This document shows, one piece after another, positions 57,970-64,000 of a stretch of DNA of 64,000 nucleotides. The position numbers were made by a program, and so were the translations under genes. Numbering within the stretch: position 1 is the stretch's first letter; every line of letters starts with the position of its first letter. This stretch comes from an uncultured Myxococcales bacterium (GTDB lineage Bacteria > Myxococcota_A > UBA9042), in contig CAIXGW010000251.1 in assembly GCA_903919145.1 (NCBI GenBank), positions 1 through 64,000 of the forward strand. Reading direction: 5' to 3'. The notes beneath the pieces were generated by a model that did not search any database, was not told where the DNA came from, and was given only the letters and a program-made list of their open reading frames with translations.

Positions 57970-60720
57970 ATGCTTGAACCGCTGATCTACCGCTGGGATC
58001 TGCACACGCGCGCCGACCTGGATGAGACCTGGCAGCTGCTCTCTGATACCGACCGCTTCAACCAGGTCGCCGGTTTTGACCTGCACTTTGAGCTTGAAGC
58101 GCGCCAAGGGGATCGCGCCGAGCGGCTGGGCACCATGCAGCACCTGGGCCTGGAAGTGCGCTGGCGCGAGCTGCCCGTGCTCTTTGCAGCGCCGCACCAC
58201 TTCGCCATCGAAAGAATCTACACCGCTGGGCCGCTGAGCCGGGCAGTGCACCGCATGGAATTGCAGGAAGACCCCAGCGGCGGCACCCGGGTGCGCGCTG
58301 AGGCGGAGTTCTGGCCGCGCAGCCGCTGGGTGCGACCGGTGCTGCAGGCCGACCTGGCGCTGACCTTTCGCGGCAAGTTTGGCAACGGCCTGCATCAGAT
58401 GCTGGCGACGCTGGATGCCCAGCCGGGTACCCTGGCGGCAGAGGCGCCACAGCGCAAGGCTCCGCCCCTGAGCGCCGCCGCGGCCGAGCTGCTGAGCACC
58501 GGGCTGGCCCAAGTGCAGTCGGAGGCGCTGCGGCTCAAGCTCGACCACTGGCTGCGCACGGCGCCGCTGGCCGATCAGGCACGCATTCAGCCGCTGCGCC
58601 TGGCCAAGCGCTGGCAGCTGCCCGACCAGCAGGTGACGGTTGCGCTTTTGCAGGCGACGCGCGCTGGACTGCTGCAGATGCAGTGGGAATTGCTGTGCCC
58701 CTCTTGTCGGCTGCCCGGCGCGGCTTCTGCACAGCTGCAGCTCGACCGCAGCCAAGCCCACTGCCCAGCCTGCGATGTGCGCTATGACGCCTCTCTGGCC
58801 GACTCGGTAGAGCTGACCTGGAAGCCAGTGACGGCGCTGCGGGCTCAGGTAGGGCAGATCGCCTGCCTGTCGAGCCCGGCGCGGATGCCGCACATCGCCG
58901 CGCAGATGGTGCTGCAGCCTGGCGAAGAATTCGCTTGGAAATTACAGCTCCTACCCGGCACCTACCACCTTCGCGGCTGGCCACAGCTCGACCGGGTAGC
59001 GCTGACGGTGCGCGCCGACGCGCCGGCCCGAGCGCTGACGGTGCTTGTGGGGCCGCTAGCGCTCGATCCCCCGGCGCTGCGCAGCCGCTCTGGGCGGTTG
59101 GTCTTGAACCTGCGCTCCAAGATGGCCGAGCCAGTGACGCTGGTCGTGGAGAGGGCCTGGGTCGATCCCCTGGCGCTGACGGCCGGCAAGGCCCTGGAAT
59201 GGCCCGAGGTGGCGCCCTGGCTGCCGGCCGACGCGCTGCAGCCCGGGGTTGCGGTCGAGGCCTTTGCCGGGCCGCTGCTGGCCGTGCAGGTGCGCCGCGG
59301 TGGTGAAGCAGGCGAACGGGCGGTACAGGCTTGGCTAGAGACCGCTGGAGTGCGGGCCCTGCAGGTGACCTCTGGCTGGGTGCTGGCGACCCTGCCGGGG
59401 CTGGACCAGCTGGTCTCAGCCGTGCAGCCGCTGCAGGGGGCCCCGTGGCTGACCTGCGCAGTTGGCTGGGGCAGCGTGCTGGAGCTGGCGACGGCCCAGG
59501 TGCGCATGGCCTCTGGGGCGCGCCTGCAGGACCTGGTGGCACTGTGCCAACAAGGCGAGCCTGGGCAGGTGCTGCTACAACCAGAGGCCGTGGCCAAGCT
59601 TTCTGCTGGGGACGGCCTAGAACTGCTGGACCAGGATGGCCAATGGTCTTGGCCGGCGCCGCTGACTCGCCGGACGCCGCCGCTGCCCATGCCCATGCCC
59701 ATGCGCAACCCGCTGCCAGCGGCCTTGGGCGATCTGATCGACGAGCAGTTCCGCCTGGGGCCGGTGCTTGGCCAGGGCGGCTTTGGCGTAGTGCATGCAG
59801 CCCACGACCTGCGGACTGGCCGCGCCGTGGTGGTCAAGCTGCTGCGGGCCGAGGTGGCCGAAGATCCCATCCAAGTTCAGCGGTTCTTTGACGAAGGGCG
59901 GATGACGGCGCGCCTGGACAGCCCCTACGTAGTGCGGGTGCTGGAGTGGGGCCTGTCGGCCGAAGGCCGGCTGTTTTTGGTCATGGAGAGGCTGCAGGGC
60001 AGAGAGCTGGCCGAAATGATCAACGATCTTGGGTCGCTGGACCCGCTGCGGGCCATCCGCTTTACCTGGCAGGCCCTACAGGGGCTGGGGCAGGCTCACC
60101 AGCTCGGCCTCATCCATCGCGATGTCAAACCTTCCAATCTGTTTGTGATCGGCGAGGACACGCCCGACGAACGCGTCAAAGTCATCGATTTTGGTATTGC
60201 CCTGGATCTCACCGGGCGGGTGCGACCGCTGGAGCGCGCCGGCAGCATCATCGGCACCCCTACCTACATGGCGCCTGAGCAGCTGCTGGGCGAAGCGCTG
60301 GATGGCCGCAGCGACCTGTATTCGCTGGCGCTGGTGCTCTACGAAGCACTTGCCGGCACGCCGCCGTTTGTCGGGCCGACAGCCCTGGCGCTGGCGATGG
60401 CCCGCCTGCAGCAGCCCGCGCAACCGCTGGAGCAGGCCGTGTGCCAGCCGCTGCCGCAGGGCCTGTCGGCCCTGGTCGATCAAGCTCTGGCCGCCAGCCC
60501 CCAGGATCGACCGGCAAGCGCGCAGGCCATGGCCAAGGCGCTGGAGGAGATCCGCGACCACCAGGGCAGCGTCTGCGATTGGCAGGCCTGCTGGCAGGCG
60601 CACCGCCAGCCAAGCAAGCACGCTGAGCCGCAGTCGACGCGGACATCCACCGACACCCAGGCCGAGCTGACGACCCTGCCCTTGGGAGTCCGTCCGCCGC
60701 CTGCCCAGAGGGAACCGTGA
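57970..60720 (+). CDS. SRPBCC-DUF5939-degenerate cyclase-Ser/Thr kinase fusion
   Basis: The 916-residue protein starts with an SRPBCC-like domain (about 1-150). Residues about 165-400 match DUF5939 as I recall it: RWQLPDQQVTVALLQATRAG, LLCPSCR, AHCPACDVRYDA, ELTWKP, and PGEEFAW-LPGTYHLRGW. A region (about 425-565) then aligns with a class III nucleotide cyclase but lacks both metal aspartates (LLAVQV for FTDLVG, TSGWVLATL for IGDAVMAVF). After a PMPMPM linker a full kinase domain follows (about 590-880), with GQGGFGVVH, K623, HRDVKPSN, DFG at 740-742 and APE. There is no transmembrane segment. It lies 4 bp after the mutase gene and overlaps the next by 4 bp. Confidence 0.85.
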   Translation: MLEPLIYRWDLHTRADLDETWQLLSDTDRFNQVAGFDLHFELEARQGDRAERLGTMQHLGLEVRWRELPVLFAAPHHFAIERIYTAGPLSRAVHRMELQEDPSGGTRVRAEAEFWPRSRWVRPVLQADLALTFRGKFGNGLHQMLATLDAQPGTLAAEAPQRKAPPLSAAAAELLSTGLAQVQSEALRLKLDHWLRTAPLADQARIQPLRLAKRWQLPDQQVTVALLQATRAGLLQMQWELLCPSCRLPGAASAQLQLDRSQAHCPACDVRYDASLADSVELTWKPVTALRAQVGQIACLSSPARMPHIAAQMVLQPGEEFAWKLQLLPGTYHLRGWPQLDRVALTVRADAPARALTVLVGPLALDPPALRSRSGRLVLNLRSKMAEPVTLVVERAWVDPLALTAGKALEWPEVAPWLPADALQPGVAVEAFAGPLLAVQVRRGGEAGERAVQAWLETAGVRALQVTSGWVLATLPGLDQLVSAVQPLQGAPWLTCAVGWGSVLELATAQVRMASGARLQDLVALCQQGEPGQVLLQPEAVAKLSAGDGLELLDQDGQWSWPAPLTRRTPPLPMPMPMRNPLPAALGDLIDEQFRLGPVLGQGGFGVVHAAHDLRTGRAVVVKLLRAEVAEDPIQVQRFFDEGRMTARLDSPYVVRVLEWGLSAEGRLFLVMERLQGRELAEMINDLGSLDPLRAIRFTWQALQGLGQAHQLGLIHRDVKPSNLFVIGEDTPDERVKVIDFGIALDLTGRVRPLERAGSIIGTPTYMAPEQLLGEALDGRSDLYSLALVLYEALAGTPPFVGPTALALAMARLQQPAQPLEQAVCQPLPQGLSALVDQALAASPQDRPASAQAMAKALEEIRDHQGSVCDWQACWQAHRQPSKHAEPQSTRTSTDTQAELTTLPLGVRPPPAQREP

Positions 60721-62426
60721 TCGCTGGCAAGGGTTGGCATGGGGGGGCCTGGCTAGGCCTTACCCTGCTGGCCGGCTGGCCCTTGCTGATGCACGGCTAT
60801 CCGATGGGTCACGACTGGATCTACGAGCTGGCCCGCGCCGCCGAATTCGGCCACGCCATCGACGCCGGCCAGTGGCCGCCGCTGTGGGCCGGCAACACCA
60901 ACGGCGGCTACGGCGCGCCGACTTTCCTTTACTACGCCCCGCTGTACTCGGCGCTGGCGGCGCTGCTGGGCAAAGGGCTGGGCGGTGTCGTCGCGGGCGC
61001 GACGGCGGCGTTGCTGGTGTGCATGGCGGTGGCCGCAGCGACCATGGCGGCCGCCGTGCGAGCCGCGGTCGGAGAAGCCAGTACAGCGGCCCGGGCAGCG
61101 CCTTGGCTGGCGGCCGCACTGTACGTGCTGCACCCCTACCTGTTGGGTGACGCGCTGATCCGCAATTCCTCAGCGGAATTTGCCGCGCTGGCGGTGGCCC
61201 CCCTGGCCCTGCATGGCGCAGTGGCGTTGGTCCAGCGGTCCCGGCACGGAGCCCTTATCCTGGCAGCCGGACTGGCGGCGGTCATCCTGGCCCACAACCT
61301 GACCGCGCTGGCTGTGGCAGCCCTGGCGCTGTTGCTAGCGCTTGCCGGCCTGGGGGGTCCGGCCAACCCGCGGCGCGGCCTGGGTCTGGCGGCGCTGGCG
61401 GGCGGCTCAACCCTGGGCCTGGCGCTGGCGGCGTGGTTTTGGGTGCCGGCGCTGGCCTACAAGCCGCTGCTGGCGATCGACCGGTTGCGCAGCGATAAGC
61501 TAGATTTTCACAACAACTTCATATCACTAGACAGGATGCTGTGGGGCGATGAGTTCTTTGCCATTGGTTGGCTGACGCCGTTGCTGGCGGCACCGATGGC
61601 CCTGGTGGCGTGGAGGGCTGCCCCTGGAGGCCAGCGGCGGCTGCTGGCGACGCTGCTGGTGGCGGCGGCGGGGTGCCTGTGGCTGACGCAGTCCGCCAGC
61701 ACCGTGGCCTGGGAAAACCTTCCATTGCTTGAGCTTTTTCAATTTCCCTGGCGCTTTGTTGGCCCGCTGGCGCTGGTGATGGCGATGGCGGCGGGCGTGG
61801 CGCTGACCTTGTGGGGCGAGCAGCGACCGGCGCGGCAGGTCCGCTGGGCCGCGGTGATCGTGCTGGCTCTGGCCGTTGGCGCGGCCGTGCGGCCGTGGGT
61901 CCAAAGCGCCCCACTGCCGGCGGGGGCCAGCGCCCGCCTTGACCGGTACCTGACGCCGGAATTCCTGCGAACCGGCGAGATCTCTGTAGAGTTTCGAAAT
62001 GAATACGTAGTGCTGGGCGCAGATCCCCAGGCGTGGCGGCGCGACCGCCCCTTGCCGCAGCAAGACCCAGTGCTGCGGGCCTCGGCGCCGGTGCAGGTCC
62101 TAAAAAGGCTGGGCGGCGGCGCCGATACCGCGGTGGCGCTGCAGGTCGACCGCCCAGCTCAGGTGGATCTGGCCCGCTATGCCTTTGAAGGCTGGCAGCT
62201 GACGCTGGACGGCCAGCCCCTGACTTGGCGGCCGTCGGCCAGCGGAGCGCTGCAGGTCCAGCTGCCCGCCGGTCGCCAATTGCTGCAGCTGGTCTATCGC
62301 GCCCCGCCCCTGCGGCTGGCCATGGTCGCCCTAAGTGCCCTGGCCCTGGCCGGCTGGCTGCTGCTGTGGCTGCTGCAGCGCCGCCGCGGTGGCGGACCGG
62401 CTGCCAGCAGCGCCGCGGACAGCTAA
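60717..62426 (+). CDS. PTPS-related polytopic membrane protein
   Basis: The 569-residue protein has about ten transmembrane helices and the N-terminal loop signature of the PTPS-related (PF10131) family: GHDWIYELARAAEFGHAIDAGQWPP, then NGGYGAPTFLYYAPLYSALAALL. These resemble GT-C glycosyltransferase-like membrane proteins. A beta-rich periplasmic domain near the C terminus (ARYAFEGWQLTLDG) is followed by a last helix and a basic end. It begins at a GTG overlapping the kinase stop, so it is translationally coupled. It probably glycosylates envelope lipids or proteins, but no activity is established for the family. Confidence 0.75.
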   Translation: MIAGKGWHGGAWLGLTLLAGWPLLMHGYPMGHDWIYELARAAEFGHAIDAGQWPPLWAGNTNGGYGAPTFLYYAPLYSALAALLGKGLGGVVAGATAALLVCMAVAAATMAAAVRAAVGEASTAARAAPWLAAALYVLHPYLLGDALIRNSSAEFAALAVAPLALHGAVALVQRSRHGALILAAGLAAVILAHNLTALAVAALALLLALAGLGGPANPRRGLGLAALAGGSTLGLALAAWFWVPALAYKPLLAIDRLRSDKLDFHNNFISLDRMLWGDEFFAIGWLTPLLAAPMALVAWRAAPGGQRRLLATLLVAAAGCLWLTQSASTVAWENLPLLELFQFPWRFVGPLALVMAMAAGVALTLWGEQRPARQVRWAAVIVLALAVGAAVRPWVQSAPLPAGASARLDRYLTPEFLRTGEISVEFRNEYVVLGADPQAWRRDRPLPQQDPVLRASAPVQVLKRLGGGADTAVALQVDRPAQVDLARYAFEGWQLTLDGQPLTWRPSASGALQVQLPAGRQLLQLVYRAPPLRLAMVALSALALAGWLLLWLLQRRRGGGPAASSAADS

Positions 62427-62494
62427 GCCCCAGCACCGCCCATTCGATCCGGGCTGCCCCCGCTTGCTGCTGCCAAGCCCTGGACCCCCTGGAT

Positions 62495-62511
62495 CCGGGG
62501 ATCAGCCCCGG
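62495..62511. terminator. Hairpin between convergent genes
   Basis: CCGGGG (62495-62500) and CCCCGG (62506-62511) pair perfectly around a 5-base loop. The loop overlaps the stop codon of the HD gene, and the hairpin lies about 70 bp past the membrane-protein stop. No U-run is present, so terminator function is uncertain. Confidence 0.35.
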
Positions 62512-63110
62512 TCAGCAGAGACGTCGACAGGGTAGCTGCGCGCCAGTTGGCCTAGCAGGTCGCACAGCAGCGCATACAGAAAGGCATCCTCTGCCACGAT
62601 GGGCAGCAAATAGCGGGGTGTTTCGCGTAGGTACTTGTGGGCTAGGCGCGGGCGCGGCCAGCGCAGGCAGGAGCGCAAGTTGTCAACACGGTCAGCCGCC
62701 TTGACCTGGCGCACCGCCATGGGCGCCTGGGCCAGCACAGCCCAGTACTGCTCCTGGGTCTTGACGGCCAGCGGGTCGGCCTTGAGTTGCTTGGACAGAG
62801 CCCGGCAGGCAGCCGACACATCGGCGCCAAATTGAGCAGTTACATCGCCATGATGGATATCGCAGTCTTCAAGCACGTCGTGCAGCAGCGCGGTGGCCAG
62901 CAGCCACGGCTCTTTGACGGCGGGGTCGGGGTGCTCTAGCTCCAGCACCGCCCGCACCGCCCGCGGATGGACGATGTAGGGCACTTCGGGAGCCGTATCG
63001 TCGCCGGTGTTGCGCTGCTGGCCGCGGTGGGCCAGCTCAGCATAGGCATCGACGGCGCTGAGGTCGATGATCAAGGAACTGCCGTGGGGCCCTTTGGCTT
63101 GGCTTGTCAC
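62502..63110 (-). CDS. Small HD-domain (p)ppGpp hydrolase-like protein
   Basis: The 202-residue protein has the SpoT/MESH1 hydrolase signatures: AHRGQQR, VPYIVHPRAVRAVL, ATALLHDVLEDCD (HDxxED) and VKAADRVDNL. It has no synthetase, TGS or ACT domain, so it is a stand-alone alarmone hydrolase of the small class. It likely hydrolyses (p)ppGpp to GDP or GTP and pyrophosphate with Mn2+. The start is a GTG at 63110 with AGGAGG five bases before it, and its first codon overlaps the M16 peptidase stop (GTGA), so the two are translationally coupled. Confidence 0.85.
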   Translation of the reverse strand: MTSQAKGPHGSSLIIDLSAVDAYAELAHRGQQRNTGDDTAPEVPYIVHPRAVRAVLELEHPDPAVKEPWLLATALLHDVLEDCDIHHGDVTAQFGADVSAACRALSKQLKADPLAVKTQEQYWAVLAQAPMAVRQVKAADRVDNLRSCLRWPRPRLAHKYLRETPRYLLPIVAEDAFLYALLCDLLGQLARSYPVDVSADRG

Positions 63111-64000
63111 GGGGCCTCCTGCGCGTCCTCGGCAGCGCCTTGGTCATCGGGCACCGCAGCGCCTTCTTCAGGCTCCGCTTCGTGACCTTCCTCGCCATGC
63201 TCTGGGCGCGGCTCTGCGGGAACGGCGCGCCCCCCACCCAGCAGGCCGGTGCCAGTGGTCGCCTCGGGAAGGTCAGCTGGGCCAATGCGCTCTACCAGAT
63301 AGCCGCTCTCGCCGCTCGCCAGCTTCTCTGCCAGGGCCCGCCCTGAGCCGACCACGACCGCCACCAGCTGCTGAGGCCGCAGCTGCTCTTTGAGCGCCCG
63401 CTGGAGCGCCTTGGCATCGACCGCCTCTACCCGCTGGGCAAAGTGGTCGATGTCGCTCTGCGGCAGGCCGAGCTCTGCGGCCCGCATCCGCTGCGCCAGC
63501 TCTCCGACTGCCGTCTCCATGGCCAGCGCATGGGCTCCTTTGAGCCAGTCTTTGGCGTGGCGCAGCTCGGCCGGGGTGACGCCGTGGCGCTGCAACTCTT
63601 CGACAATGCGCAGCGCCAGCTCCAGGGCGGCCGGCGTGTCGCGGTTGGCCGAGGCAAAACCCAGCGCCCACGTCGATGCCCCGGCAGCGCCAGACAGCGC
63701 TGACCACGTCTGATAGGCCCAGCCGCGCAGCTCGCGGATCTCGCGGGTCAGCCGCGACGTAAAGGTGCCGCCGAGCACCGCGTTGCCCAGCAGCATTGCC
63801 ATGAAGTCCCTGTGCTTGGCCGGCGCGGCGGTCATCGCCAGCACCACCTGGGCCTGGGTGCGGCGCGGCTTGTCGATGAGCAGCAGGCGCCGGCCAGGGC
63901 TGACGGGCCGAATGACTTTGATCGCCGCCGCGGCACCCGCTGGTACGCCGCTCAGCGCCGCCAATACCAGCTTTTGGGCGCGATCGCCGCGCAGATCGCC
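63107..64000 (-). CDS. M16-family metallopeptidase, 5' part outside window
   Basis: The frame is open to the right edge, so the N-terminal part, which would contain any HxxEH zinc motif, is not visible. What remains (about 297 codons) matches an M16 C-terminal domain: GTFTSRLTREIRELRGWAYQTWSAL is the conserved strand-helix, followed by the arginine/tyrosine substrate-contact region. The last 45 residues are very rich in Glu, Pro and Ala. This half could belong to an active protease or to an inactive M16 partner subunit. It is the first gene of a pair with the small alarmone hydrolase. Confidence 0.8.
   Translation of the reverse strand, partial: GDLRGDRAQKLVLAALSGVPAGAAAAIKVIRPVSPGRRLLLIDKPRRTQAQVVLAMTAAPAKHRDFMAMLLGNAVLGGTFTSRLTREIRELRGWAYQTWSALSGAAGASTWALGFASANRDTPAALELALRIVEELQRHGVTPAELRHAKDWLKGAHALAMETAVGELAQRMRAAELGLPQSDIDHFAQRVEAVDAKALQRALKEQLRPQQLVAVVVGSGRALAEKLASGESGYLVERIGPADLPEATTGTGLLGGGRAVPAEPRPEHGEEGHEAEPEEGAAVPDDQGAAEDAQEAP

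Overview
The window is GC-rich, densely packed DNA of a deltaproteobacterial/Myxococcota-type bacterium (myxobacterial or Bradymonadia-like). The evidence is a cluster of very cysteine-rich secreted lipoproteins built from CTDC-like and EGF-like repeats, a subtilase-like protein ending in a MYXO-CTERM anchor, a DUF5939 domain (known to me mainly next to myxobacterial nucleotide cyclases), an FHA-GAF-adenylate cyclase and a Ser/Thr kinase. The species cannot be fixed from sequence alone. No rRNA, tRNA, CRISPR array, prophage or intact insertion sequence was seen.

Layout. 1-5.2 kb: two divergent cysteine-rich lipoproteins, the first running off the left edge. 5.3-8.9 kb: a GT39-type membrane glycosyltransferase and a small lipoprotein. 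9.0-19.8 kb, all minus strand: 2-oxoacid dehydrogenase E2 and E1-beta (no E1-alpha), then a TamA/BamA-like Omp85 protein overlapping a TamB protein. 19.9-24 kb: a third cysteine-rich lipoprotein, a glutathione S-transferase-like protein and a GT4 glycosyltransferase. 24.2-31.2 kb: penicillin acylase-family lipoprotein, radical SAM protein, CrtI-like FAD oxidoreductase, RNase G/E. 31.4-41.2 kb: a fourth cysteine-rich lipoprotein, a zinc-ribbon protein, the subtilase-like MYXO-CTERM protein, the cyclase and a small membrane-anchored protein. 41.4-45.8 kb, plus strand: BolA, CGFS glutaredoxin, an SCP2-like protein, a DUF6178-like protein and a coupled partner. 46.3-53.6 kb: one 2,437-residue cysteine-rich lipoprotein. 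54-64 kb: a hypothetical protein, RluA-type pseudouridine synthase, methylmalonyl-CoA mutase large subunit, a kinase fusion, a PTPS-related membrane protein, a small ppGpp-hydrolase-like HD protein and an M16 peptidase cut by the right edge.

Themes. Envelope biology dominates: six lipoproteins carry an Asp/Ala/Thr/Ser/Gly-rich spacer after the lipidated Cys, and the same kind of spacer sits just before the C-terminal Cys of the MYXO-CTERM protein. TamA-TamB would serve outer-membrane assembly. Signalling genes (FHA-GAF-cyclase, DUF5939-kinase fusion, alarmone hydrolase) and Fe-S handling genes (BolA-glutaredoxin) are interspersed.

The most unusual gene is the 916-residue protein at 57970-60720. 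It looks like the known SRPBCC-DUF5939-nucleotide cyclase architecture in which the cyclase domain has lost its metal-binding aspartates and a complete Ser/Thr kinase has been added at the C terminus. All family assignments come from reading motifs by eye; no database search was run.
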